Assembly (NCBI RefSeq): GCF_030818075.1
Contig: NZ_JAUSZZ010000001.1
Location: 1,364,001-1,428,000 of the forward strand
Direction: 5' to 3'
Origin: Microbacterium proteolyticum
GTDB lineage: Bacteria; Actinomycetota; Actinomycetes; Actinomycetales; Microbacteriaceae
DNA length: 64,000 nt
The position numbers were made by a program, and so were the translations under genes. The notes below the pieces were generated by a model. The model worked only from the letters and a program-made list of their open reading frames with translations, was not told where the DNA came from and searched no databases. The number at the start of each line of letters is the position of its first letter. Positions within the stretch are counted from its first letter, which is position 1. Positions 44,911-52,970 of this stretch are shown here, piece by piece.

Positions 44911-46593
44911 GTGACCACCGCCGCACCCTCCGTGCAGACCCGCGAGCTCTCCGACGCCCCCGACTGGTGGCGCCAGGCCGTGGTGTACCAGGTGTACCCC
45001 CGCAGCTTCGCCGACACCGACGGCGACGGCCTGGGCGACATCAAGGGCATCACCTCGCGCGTGCCGTATCTCGCCGAGCTGGGGGTGGATGCCATCTGGC
45101 TCAGCCCCTTCTACCCCTCCGACCTCGCCGACGGCGGCTACGACGTCGCCGACTACCGCGACGTCGACCCCAAGCTCGGCACCCTGGCCGACATGGACGA
45201 GCTCATCGCGCAGCTGCACGCCCACGGCATCCGGATCGTGGTCGACATCGTGCCGAATCACACCTCCGACAAGCACGTCTGGTTCCAGGAGGCTCTGGCC
45301 GCCGGCCGCGGTTCGGCAGCGCGTGAGCGGTACATCTTCCGCGAGGGCACCGGGGTCGACGGCGCCGAGCCGCCGACCGACTGGGAGTCGCTCTTCGGCG
45401 GGTCGGCGTGGGAGCGCGTCGAGGACGGGCAGTGGTACCTGCACAACTTCGACGTCTCGCAGCCCGACCTCAACTGGGACAACCGCGAGGTGCGCGACGA
45501 CTTCCTCACCACCCTCCGGTTCTGGAGCGACCGCGGTGTCGACGGCTTCCGCATCGACGTGGCGCACATGCTGACCAAGGACCTCACCGAGCCGCTGCCC
45601 TCGCGCGCCGAGCTCGCGGCCCTGCCCTTCGACGGCACGCACCCGCTCGTCGACCGCGACGACGTGCACGAGGTCTACGCCGAGTGGCGCGAGGTCTTCA
45701 ACTCGTACGACCCGCCGCGCACCGCCGTCGCCGAGGCGTGGGTGCACCCCTCGCGCGTGCCGCTGTACGCCAGCGCCGAGAGCCTGGGCCAGGCCTTCAA
45801 CTTCGACCTGCTTGAGGCCGACTTCGACCCCGCGCAGTTCCGCCGGATCGTCGCCGACAACCTCGCGCTCGCGGCAGAGTCGGGCTCGTCGACCACGTGG
45901 GTGCTGTCGAACCACGACGTGGTACGCCACGCCACACGCTACGGGCTCCCGGATGCCGAGCGCGGCGCCGACGGTCGCCCCACGCTCAAGCACGGCAACG
46001 AGTGGCTGCTGTCCGGCGGCGAGACCCCCGTGCTCGACACGGCTCGCGGCGAGCGTCGCGCCCGCGCGGCGGCGACCTTCGTGCTGGGCCTGCCGGGTTC
46101 GGCCTACCTGTACCAGGGCGAGGAGCTGGGCCTGCACGAGGTGGCCGAGATCCCCGACGCCGACCGGCAGGACCCCACGTTCTTCCGCAGCCCCGGCATC
46201 GACCAGGGCCGTGACGGATGCCGCGTGCCGCTGCCCTGGAGCGCCGACGGCTCCGCGTTCGGCTTCGGCGAGGGCGGTGCTCACCTGCCGCAGCCGGAGT
46301 GGTTCGCCTCGTACGCCGTGGACGTGCAGGACGGCGACCCCGCCTCGACCCTGTCGCTGTACCGCCGCGCGCTCGACCTGCGCCACGAGCTGCAGAGCGC
46401 CGAGCAGCTGCAGTGGATCGACGCCGGGCGCGACGACGTCGTGGCGTTCGAGCGTCCGGGTGGGTGGACGGTGGTCACGAACTTCGGCACCGAGCCGGCC
46501 GAGCTTCCCGCCGGCGAAGTGCTGCTGTCGAGCAGCCCGCTCGAGGGTGACGACCTGCCCGGCGAGACGACGGTCTGGCTCCGAAGCGCCTGA
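44911..46593 (+). CDS. GH13 alpha-glucosidase / oligo-1,6-glucosidase
   Basis: 560 residues, cytoplasmic (no signal peptide). The conserved regions are complete: DIVPNHTSDKHVWF (I), GVDGFRIDVAHML (II, nucleophile Asp), VAEAWVHPSR (III, acid/base Glu) and VLSNHDVVRHATRYG (IV). The enzyme releases glucose from the ends of imported alpha-glucosides such as isomaltose, maltose or sucrose; exact specificity is not readable. The GTG start has GAAAGGA six bases upstream. Last gene of the transporter operon, followed by a perfect 12-bp hairpin. Confidence 0.93.
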   Translation: MTTAAPSVQTRELSDAPDWWRQAVVYQVYPRSFADTDGDGLGDIKGITSRVPYLAELGVDAIWLSPFYPSDLADGGYDVADYRDVDPKLGTLADMDELIAQLHAHGIRIVVDIVPNHTSDKHVWFQEALAAGRGSAARERYIFREGTGVDGAEPPTDWESLFGGSAWERVEDGQWYLHNFDVSQPDLNWDNREVRDDFLTTLRFWSDRGVDGFRIDVAHMLTKDLTEPLPSRAELAALPFDGTHPLVDRDDVHEVYAEWREVFNSYDPPRTAVAEAWVHPSRVPLYASAESLGQAFNFDLLEADFDPAQFRRIVADNLALAAESGSSTTWVLSNHDVVRHATRYGLPDAERGADGRPTLKHGNEWLLSGGETPVLDTARGERRARAAATFVLGLPGSAYLYQGEELGLHEVAEIPDADRQDPTFFRSPGIDQGRDGCRVPLPWSADGSAFGFGEGGAHLPQPEWFASYAVDVQDGDPASTLSLYRRALDLRHELQSAEQLQWIDAGRDDVVAFERPGGWTVVTNFGTEPAELPAGEVLLSSSPLEGDDLPGETTVWLRSA

Positions 46594-46600
46594 TCGCGCG

Positions 46601-46631
46601 CGAGTCCCGGCGCCCCGCGCGCCGGGACTCG
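46601..46631 (+). terminator. Terminator of the alpha-glucoside operon
   Basis: Perfect stem CGAGTCCCGGCG / CGCCGGGACTCG with a 7-base loop, seven bases after the stop codon. Confidence 0.8.
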
Positions 46632-46774
46632 TGGGAGCTGTGCCGGCCCCGGTGTCGCTGGCGCGCGCCGCGGCCTCCGGGTCCGTGCGGGGCGCCGGAG
46701 CCTCCGGGCCCATACGGGCACGCGCCGGAGCTTCCCGCCCCGTGCGGGCGCCCGTATCCGCCCGACAGCCCCGT

Positions 46775-46829
46775 GAGTGTCCGAAGCATCCGGACGAATC
46801 TCCGGATGGCCCGGGCGCTTCGAACACTC
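46775..46829 (-). terminator. Nested hairpin downstream of the minus-strand glycosyltransferase operon
   Basis: Outer arms GAGTGTCCGAAGC / GCTTCGAACACTC (one mismatch) enclose inner arms ATCCGGA / TCCGGAT. It lies 59 bases beyond the last stop codon of the operon (46888) and is the best terminator candidate. The rest of 46632-46774 holds only imperfect GC-rich repeats (CGCCGGAGC words). Confidence 0.5.
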
Positions 46830-46887
46830 GCCGGCCCTGCTCGCGGCCGTTGCAGCACTGACCGCGGGCACCGCCGCGCCGCGCGGA

Positions 46888-47701
46888 TCAGCCCACCCGC
46901 ACCCAGCCCTCGCCGCGCCGCTCGATCGCGCCGGCCGCGGCGAAGGCCTCGAGCCACCCGCCCATCGGCCACGTGCCCCACCGCTCGGCGAATGTGCCGC
47001 CGTTGCGCAGGATGGCGTCGAGGTGCTGCCACGGGGGAGAAGACACCGGATGCCACTGGTGGTAGGCGTCCGCGCCGCCCACCCATCGCATCTCGACGTC
47101 GTTCGCGCGTGCCGTCCAGGCGAGGTCGGTGTCCTCCGCGCCGTACCCCTCGTAGCCAGGGTGGAAGCCGCCGATGCGGTACCAGGTCGCCGGGGTCACG
47201 GCGAACGACAGCGACCAGAACAGGTTGTACTCCGAGGCCGTCGCGGCGCGCGTCTCGCCGGGCGGCAGCGCCGGCCGCGCGCGGTGCGGACGGGTGAGGA
47301 AGGGCAGGTCGGCGGCTTGTTCGGGTCGCTGGACGCTCGCGAGGTAGGTCACCGCGCCGGCGAGCAGCGCCTCGGGATGCGCGTGCGCCGCCGCGCGGTA
47401 CCCGGCCAGCAGGGCCGGTCCGGGCAGACAGTCCACGTCGAGGAACACCAGCAGCTCGGCTCCCGCATCGATCGCCCTCGCGGCCGCCTGATTGCGCCCC
47501 TCGCCGACGCGGAATCCGTGGGGGCCCCGGCGGCACGTGCAGGCTGAGGGTCCCGGCATCCCGGATGTCGTCCGGCGGCGTCTCGTCGAGCCACGCCTCC
47601 ACCCGCACGATGTCGTCGGCCACCTCGGCGAGGACGCGCCGTTGGCGCTCGAGGTGCTCTCGGCGGGCGGTCGAGGCGACCGTGATCACGGCGGTCCTCA
47701 C
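46888..47701 (-). pseudogene. Family 2 glycosyltransferase, frameshifted at a GGGGCCCCC run
   Basis: Two frames together give a normal ~270-residue GT2 enzyme. The N-terminal part from GTG 47701 (VRTAVITVASTARREHLERQ to LSLHVPPG) continues, after a one-base shift near 47521-47529, as PHGFRVGEGRNQAAARAID with FLDVDCLPGP (DXD-like metal site) and GYGAEDTDLAWTAR. The break is in GGGGCCCCC; removing one base restores the frame. The start overlaps the stop of the next gene (GTGA), so it is the last gene of a four-gene coupled operon. An inactivating mutation is possible, but sequence error in the homopolymer is as likely. Confidence 0.75.
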
Positions 47702-48702
47702 GGCGCGGTTCCCTGGATCGCGGCGGCCATCCGCCGGGCGGCACCGGCGGTTCGCCACCGTGCCCACTCGGGGGTGTCGTCGGCCGCCCGCTCGACCAGG
47801 TCGGCCAGCTCGGTGGGGCTGATGTCGTCGTCGGCCCGCCGGGCGAGACCCCAGCGCGCCAGGGCCTCGGCGGTCGCCCGCTGCTCGTCGAAGGGGCGGT
47901 CCTGCGCGATCACGACGCACCGGGCTCCGGATGCCGCCACGTCGGCGACGCTGTTCTGTCCGGCGGCGGTGACGACCACCGTGCACCGCGTGAGCAGCTG
48001 CCAGGGATCGTCGACGCGCGAGGCGTCGTCGTGCCCGACGGAGGTGACCGTCCATCCCCGTTCGGTGAGGAGTCGGACGCTCGCCTCGCGCACGTCCGGG
48101 GGGAGCACGCGCCCGAGGAACAGCACGTGCCGCTCGTCGACCCGGTCCGGGGCGGGCCTTCCGTCGAAGCGGGAGATGCCGCCCGTCCACGTCACCCGCT
48201 CGACGTGCGGGTCGAGACCGGGGCTCGGCACGGCGCCCTGCGTCCAGGGCGCGATGATCCGGTCGGCCAGGTCGTACGCGAGCACGTGCGCGGGGTCGGT
48301 CCGCATGCCGGGCTGCGTGACGGCGACCGTGCGCAGCCCCAGCAGGCGCGCGAAGGCGACGACCTCCGCGCTGACGTCGACGACGAAGCCGTCCAGCGCC
48401 CGCTCCGCGGCGATCGTCGCGATCGTCGCGAGCCGTCGCCGGTGCCAGGGGTGCCCGATCGGCGCCCAGTGCAGTCGGCCGCGGACCGTCGGGTCGGCGT
48501 CGCGCGGATCGACCCGCGTCCCGTCCGCCGCTTCGAACGCGTCGGCGTCGGGCGGGAGGACCACCCATTCCTCCTCGGACCCGAGACCGTCGGGCCGGGG
48601 CATGGACGACAGCGCGATCACCGGCTCGCTCAGGTGCGGCTGCACCGCCAGAAACCGTGCGACGTGACCGAAACCGTGGTGGTGGATGTACCAGCCGATC
48701 AC
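47698..48702 (-). CDS. MurG-like (GT-B) glycosyltransferase
   Basis: 334 residues. The N-terminus IGWYIHHHGFGHVARFLAV carries the Gly-His-rich loop of GT28/MurG-like enzymes. The C-terminal half has VVVTAAGQNSVADVAASGA and the donor-binding DRPFDEQRATAEALA. It should transfer a sugar from a nucleotide sugar in the cytoplasm. I chose the GTG at 48702 because it overlaps the upstream stop codon as GTGA, the same coupling used at every junction of this operon. Confidence 0.82.
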   Translation of the reverse strand: MIGWYIHHHGFGHVARFLAVQPHLSEPVIALSSMPRPDGLGSEEEWVVLPPDADAFEAADGTRVDPRDADPTVRGRLHWAPIGHPWHRRRLATIATIAAERALDGFVVDVSAEVVAFARLLGLRTVAVTQPGMRTDPAHVLAYDLADRIIAPWTQGAVPSPGLDPHVERVTWTGGISRFDGRPAPDRVDERHVLFLGRVLPPDVREASVRLLTERGWTVTSVGHDDASRVDDPWQLLTRCTVVVTAAGQNSVADVAASGARCVVIAQDRPFDEQRATAEALARWGLARRADDDISPTELADLVERAADDTPEWARWRTAGAARRMAAAIQGTAP

Positions 48703-49835
48703 CACGACACCGCCGGCACGCGCCGTGCGGCGACGGGCTGAGCGGTGTGGGCCAGCACGCGTTCCACTTCGCGATAGCGCTGGGCGAGGGAGTGCTGGCG
48801 CACCGCCGCCCGCCGCGTCCGGGCCCGAGTGAGCGGCTCGCGCGCGCCTTCCGCGGCGAGCTCGGCCGCCGCCTTGCCCAGCGCGACGACGTCGCCGGGC
48901 ATGACCGTCGCCGATCCCGGCATCCCGGCCAGCACCTCCGACACCCCGCCGATGTCGAAAGCGGCGACCGGTGTGCCGGTGGCGAGGGCCTCGGCGATGA
49001 CGAGCCCGAACGGCTCCTCCCACATGGGCGTGACCAGGGCGACGGCGGATGATCCCACCAGGCGGCACAGGTCGGGCTGCCGCAGCGGCCCGACATAACG
49101 CGCGTGCACGCCCAGGCGCGGAACGATCTCCTGTTCGAAGTAGTCCACGTCGCCGATCCGCCCGGCCAGCACGATGTGCGCCCCGGCCGAGCGGGCGGCC
49201 TCAATGGCCAGGTGGGGGGCCTTCTCCGGCACGACGCGACCCGACCAGACCCATGACGCCCCGCCGTCGCCCCGCGTCCACTGGTCGGTGTCGATGCCGT
49301 TGGGGAACACGAACGCGTCGACCCCCTCGCGCGACCACGCGCGGGCGGTCGCCTGGCTGACGGCGACGAACCGGTGCGGACTGTCGCGCACCTCCGCCGC
49401 CGCCTCGAGCATCGGCTCGAGCGGCGGGGTGTGCAGGGTCGTGACGACGGGGATGTCCGCGGCACGGCTCCAGCGGATCGGCGCCGGGTGCAGGCTGTGG
49501 TTGTCCACGACGTCGTACAGGTGGCGGTCGACGATCAGGCGGTCGAGGGCGGCGTCATAGGCCGCGTCGACGGCGGCAGCGTACCCCTCCGGGTATTCGG
49601 TGTCGGATGACTCCTCGGGGCGCATCCACTCGGGGACGGGCAAACGGAACTCCGGCACGTCGCCGAGGTAGTCCGATCCCTCCGCCGCGCACAGAGCCAC
49701 CTCGTGGCCGCGGGCGCGCAGCCACCGCACGCGGTCCCAGACACAGGCTTCCAGCCCGCCGGCGTGGGGCTGGCGGAGCGGATAGCGCGACGGGGCGACG
49801 ACGAGCACCCGCAGCGGACGCATCGCGCGGATCAC
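48699..49835 (-). CDS. Family 4 glycosyltransferase
   Basis: 378 residues, GT-B fold. The N-terminal acceptor domain begins RVLVVAPSRYPLRQPHAGGLE. The C-terminal donor domain has WSGRVVPEKAPHLAIEAAR and the EX7E-type motif EEPFGLVIAEALATGTPV of retaining GT4 enzymes. The GTG at 49835 overlaps the upstream stop (GTGA); an ATG at 49823 is an alternative. Nucleotide-sugar donor unknown. Confidence 0.9.
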   Translation of the reverse strand: MIRAMRPLRVLVVAPSRYPLRQPHAGGLEACVWDRVRWLRARGHEVALCAAEGSDYLGDVPEFRLPVPEWMRPEESSDTEYPEGYAAAVDAAYDAALDRLIVDRHLYDVVDNHSLHPAPIRWSRAADIPVVTTLHTPPLEPMLEAAAEVRDSPHRFVAVSQATARAWSREGVDAFVFPNGIDTDQWTRGDGGASWVWSGRVVPEKAPHLAIEAARSAGAHIVLAGRIGDVDYFEQEIVPRLGVHARYVGPLRQPDLCRLVGSSAVALVTPMWEEPFGLVIAEALATGTPVAAFDIGGVSEVLAGMPGSATVMPGDVVALGKAAAELAAEGAREPLTRARTRRAAVRQHSLAQRYREVERVLAHTAQPVAARRVPAVSW

Positions 49836-50923
49836 GCGGCCGCCTCCTGCGCGAGTGCGCGGCGGTACACCGCGAGGTGTGCCGCCCGCACGGCGTCGAG
49901 TTCCGCGCGGCGTTCCGCGCGTCGACGCTCCACCTCGCCGGCGCGCGCCGGCGAACCCGGGGTGGACCACGCCGGCTCCGTGGCATCCCGGATCGCCCGC
50001 GCGAGGGAGACGGGGTCGCCGAGATCGAAAGAGTGGAAGTCGCCCGGATGCTGCGCCGCGATGTGACCGACGCGGGTGCTGACGATCGGGACGGCCAGGT
50101 CGTAGCAGAGTTCCGCCCAGCCGGACTGCGTGCCGTGGGTGTACGGCAGCACGCACGCGTCGAGATCGGCGAGCCAAGACGCCAGCGCCTCGTCGTCGAG
50201 GCGGGGTCCGCGCTCCACCGTGACGCCGTCGGCGCCCTCGGCGAGCACGTCGATGGATGCCGCGGACTCCGCGTCGCGGACCCGCTCGTTCATCCGCACG
50301 ACGGCTTCGATCCGTGCACCCTGGGCGCGGAGGTCCGCGATGGCGCGCACGAGCGTGGCCGTCGTCCCCACCCCGTCGATGTTGGGTCGGAGGTCGCGCA
50401 GATGGACCCCCACGCGCACGGTGTCGCGGGCGACGCCGGTCGGGCGGGCTGCGTCGCCGAGCAGCGTCGGGTGCGCGATGACGGCGACGGGCCGGTGCGC
50501 GATCCCCTCGACCTCGGCGCCGGCGGTGTCCGTGAGGGCGATCATCTCGTCCGCCCCCGCTGCCAGCACGGCGACGGAAGAGCGGTGATCGTCCTGCGCG
50601 CGCAGCTGCGGGTTCTCCAGGTCGTGCACGGTGTACACCAGAGGCCGTCCGAGGCGGTGGAGCGCGGCGACCGTGGCCCGCAGCTCGTCCGGGCTGTAGG
50701 ACTCGATGCCGAAGTGCACGTGGACCAGGTCGAAGTCGCCCGCATGCGCGGCGAGCCAGTCGGGCAACAGCACCTGTGGCGGCCACCACTGCCCGTCCGG
50801 GGCGCCCGGCGGCGCGGGATCCGCGAGGAGCTGGATGTGATCGGGATCGCTGATCGCACGGACATACGGGTGGGCCGACGGAACGGCCGCAATCCGAAGC
50901 GGGGGGACGGTGATGTCGACGAT
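49832..50923 (-). CDS. Glycosyltransferase, first gene of the minus-strand operon, unusual start
   Basis: About 363 residues. IAAVPSAHPYVRAI, FDLVHVHFGIESYSPDEL and TVHDLENP resemble the acceptor domain of GT4-like enzymes, and LDACVLPYTHGTQSGWAELCYDLAVPIVST the donor domain. The strong Shine-Dalgarno AGGAGGAG stands six bases before an ATC codon at 50923, giving (M)VDITVPPLRIAAVPS. No ATG, GTG or TTG is in a suitable place. The only upstream in-frame option is TTG at 50986, which lacks a ribosome-binding site and would translate the Shine-Dalgarno region as RRRK. Either ATC initiates or the base is an error or mutation of ATG. Confidence 0.8.
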   Translation of the reverse strand: MVDITVPPLRIAAVPSAHPYVRAISDPDHIQLLADPAPPGAPDGQWWPPQVLLPDWLAAHAGDFDLVHVHFGIESYSPDELRATVAALHRLGRPLVYTVHDLENPQLRAQDDHRSSVAVLAAGADEMIALTDTAGAEVEGIAHRPVAVIAHPTLLGDAARPTGVARDTVRVGVHLRDLRPNIDGVGTTATLVRAIADLRAQGARIEAVVRMNERVRDAESAASIDVLAEGADGVTVERGPRLDDEALASWLADLDACVLPYTHGTQSGWAELCYDLAVPIVSTRVGHIAAQHPGDFHSFDLGDPVSLARAIRDATEPAWSTPGSPARAGEVERRRAERRAELDAVRAAHLAVYRRALAQEAAA

Positions 50924-51024
50924 CTTTCTCCTCCTCGTGCGTTGATGGCGTGGCGTGCGCGTACCGCATCGCCAGGCACATCGCAATGCAACGGGGCGGT
51001 TGGGACGACGATGACACCGACGGA

Positions 51025-51030
51025 TACCTT
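51025..51030 (+). promoter_or_regulatory. -10 box for the WcbI operon
   Basis: TACCTT ends six bases before the ATG at 51037, with no ribosome-binding site, fixing the start as a leaderless transcript. Confidence 0.5.
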
Positions 51031-51036
51031 CACATC

Positions 51037-51978
51037 ATGAGCGGCGAGACCGACCGGCTGGGAAGCCTTGCGGACCACGGCGAGGCGGTGATAGCGCGCC
51101 GCCGGCACTATGCCGAATTCTTCGGCGAAGCGCCGCTTCCCGACGGTTTTGGCCTGGTCGTGGGCAATTGTCAGGCGGAATCGCTTCGGCTGGTGATCGC
51201 GTCCGACGCCCTCCCGGCCATCCGCGTCCCCGCCGTTCACGAACTCACCGCCGACGACGCGGTCCGCCTGCACGAGATCCTCACGACGGCGTCGTTCCTC
51301 GTCGCGCAGCCCATTCGCGACGACTACCGCGGTCTTCCGCTGGGCACCGCCCAGCTCCGCGCCTCGCTGCCCGCGGGGGCACCGCTGGTGACCGTTCCCG
51401 CAGTGCGTTTCGCGGGTCTGCACCCGTTCCAGGCGGTGCTGCGCCTGCCCGCCTTCCCCGAAGATCCGCCGCTGGTGGCGTACCACGATGTGCGGATCGT
51501 CGCGGAGGCGGCCGGCATCGTCGTCGCCGCCGAACTGCCTCGTGCCGAGGTGCACGCGATCGCCGACGCGTCGGTCGCAGAGCTGCGCCGCCGCGAGGGT
51601 CTCGGCCTCGACATCGCGGCATCCGATCTCTTCGCACCCGTCGTCGAAGACCTCGCCCGCACCGTGAACCACCCCGGCAACGCCCTCTTCCTGCCGCTCG
51701 GGGAACGCCTCGTCGCCGCCCTCGGCGCGCCGGGTCGCGTCGTGGACCCGGGCCGGCCGATCCTCGCGGGTGTCCGCGCGCCCCTGGAGAGCTGGGTCGT
51801 CGACGCCTGGGACCTGGATGCCGCGCCCCGCCCCGACTGGATCGTCGCCGGCGAGACCCTCCCCGCCGAGACCGTGCGCGAGGCGCATCTGGCGTACTAC
51901 GCCGAACGCCCCGACCTGCTCGCCGCGGTGGTGGCCCGCATCCAGCCGCTCCTGCGCATCTGGGCGGCCGCCGCATGA
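51037..51978 (+). CDS. WcbI-like polysaccharide biosynthesis putative acyltransferase
   Basis: 313 residues. GFGLVVGNCQAESLRLVIAS contains the GNCQ motif of the WcbI family, named for a capsule-biosynthesis protein of Burkholderia that binds CoA and is thought to acylate polysaccharide. Later segments (NHPGNALFLPLGERL, HLAYYAERPD) fit the SGNH-like helical family. It is the first gene of a three-gene coupled operon with two glycosyltransferases. The ATG is supported by TACCTT six bases before it; the frame upstream of it lies in the promoter. Confidence 0.8.
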   Translation: MSGETDRLGSLADHGEAVIARRRHYAEFFGEAPLPDGFGLVVGNCQAESLRLVIASDALPAIRVPAVHELTADDAVRLHEILTTASFLVAQPIRDDYRGLPLGTAQLRASLPAGAPLVTVPAVRFAGLHPFQAVLRLPAFPEDPPLVAYHDVRIVAEAAGIVVAAELPRAEVHAIADASVAELRRREGLGLDIAASDLFAPVVEDLARTVNHPGNALFLPLGERLVAALGAPGRVVDPGRPILAGVRAPLESWVVDAWDLDAAPRPDWIVAGETLPAETVREAHLAYYAERPDLLAAVVARIQPLLRIWAAAA

Positions 51979-52970
51979 CCTCGACCGCGATCCCGGATGC
52001 CATCCCGCCCGTCCTCCTCGTCCATCCGGGCCCGCACGGCGTCGCCGTCTACGCGCGCGAGATCGCGGCGGAGGTCGTCCGGCAGCGAGCGGCGACGCGG
52101 TTGACGACCCCCGATGCGCTCGCCGCCCTCCCCGCGGGCACGCCGCTGCACGCGCACGTGACCGACCGCTTGTGGGGGTCCTCGCCCGAGGAGGCCACGC
52201 GCGCGCTCGTGGTCCTCGCGCGTCGGCACCCGCTGACGTTGACGCTGCACGACGTGCCGCAGGCCTCCGACGGCGAGCGGAACCGCCCCCGCCGTCGGGC
52301 GTTCTACCGGGAGGTGGTGGAGTCGGCCCGCGCCGTGGCCGTCAACAGCGCGCACGAGCGGGAGCTCCTCCGCGAGGAGGGGGTGTGGCGCGGCCCCGTC
52401 GCGATCGTCCCGCTCCCCGTCGAGACGGCGGAGCCCTCGGCATCCGTCGCGGACGACGAGTCGGTCGGCGTGCTCGGGTACTTCTACCCCGGCAAGGGGC
52501 ATGACGAGGCGCTCGCCGCGACGGTCGCGGCCGGGATGACGCGGATGGCGGTGCTCGGCCGCGCCTCCGACGGGCACGCGGCCGACCTCGACGCCTTCGT
52601 CCGCCGGGCCGCCGGCGCCGGCGTCGCGGTGGAGGTGACCGGGTGGCTCGACGATGCCGAGATGACGGCGCGGGCGCGTCGCGTCGCCGTTCCCGTGATC
52701 GCCCACCGCCACGTGTCGGCGTCGGGGTCTCTCGCCTCGTGGATCGGCTGGGGCCGCCGGCCCCTCGCCGTGCGCAACCGGTACATCGACGAGATGGCCG
52801 CGCTCCGCCCCGGCACTCTTCGGGTGGTCGAACCCGAGGAGCTCGCCGGCGAGGTCGCGGCTGCACGGATCGACCCCTCCGCGACGTGGCACGGCGTCGC
52901 CCCCATCCCGTTCGGGCGGGCCGACGCGGCCGCCGCGTATCTGCGCTGGTGGGCGGAGGTCGTCCGATGA
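51975..52970 (+). CDS. GT-B-type glycosyltransferase
   Basis: 331 residues. LLVHPGPHGVAVYAREIAAEV and TLTLHDVPQASDGERNR suggest a GT4-like acceptor domain. GVLGYFYPGKGHDEALAA and VIAHRHVSASGSLASWIGWG form a donor domain with a serine-rich loop where many GT4 enzymes have E-X7-E. The ATG overlaps the WcbI stop and its own stop overlaps the next ATG (ATGA both times). The low similarity to textbook GT4 motifs makes donor prediction impossible. Confidence 0.78.
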   Translation: MTSTAIPDAIPPVLLVHPGPHGVAVYAREIAAEVVRQRAATRLTTPDALAALPAGTPLHAHVTDRLWGSSPEEATRALVVLARRHPLTLTLHDVPQASDGERNRPRRRAFYREVVESARAVAVNSAHERELLREEGVWRGPVAIVPLPVETAEPSASVADDESVGVLGYFYPGKGHDEALAATVAAGMTRMAVLGRASDGHAADLDAFVRRAAGAGVAVEVTGWLDDAEMTARARRVAVPVIAHRHVSASGSLASWIGWGRRPLAVRNRYIDEMAALRPGTLRVVEPEELAGEVAAARIDPSATWHGVAPIPFGRADAAAAYLRWWAEVVR

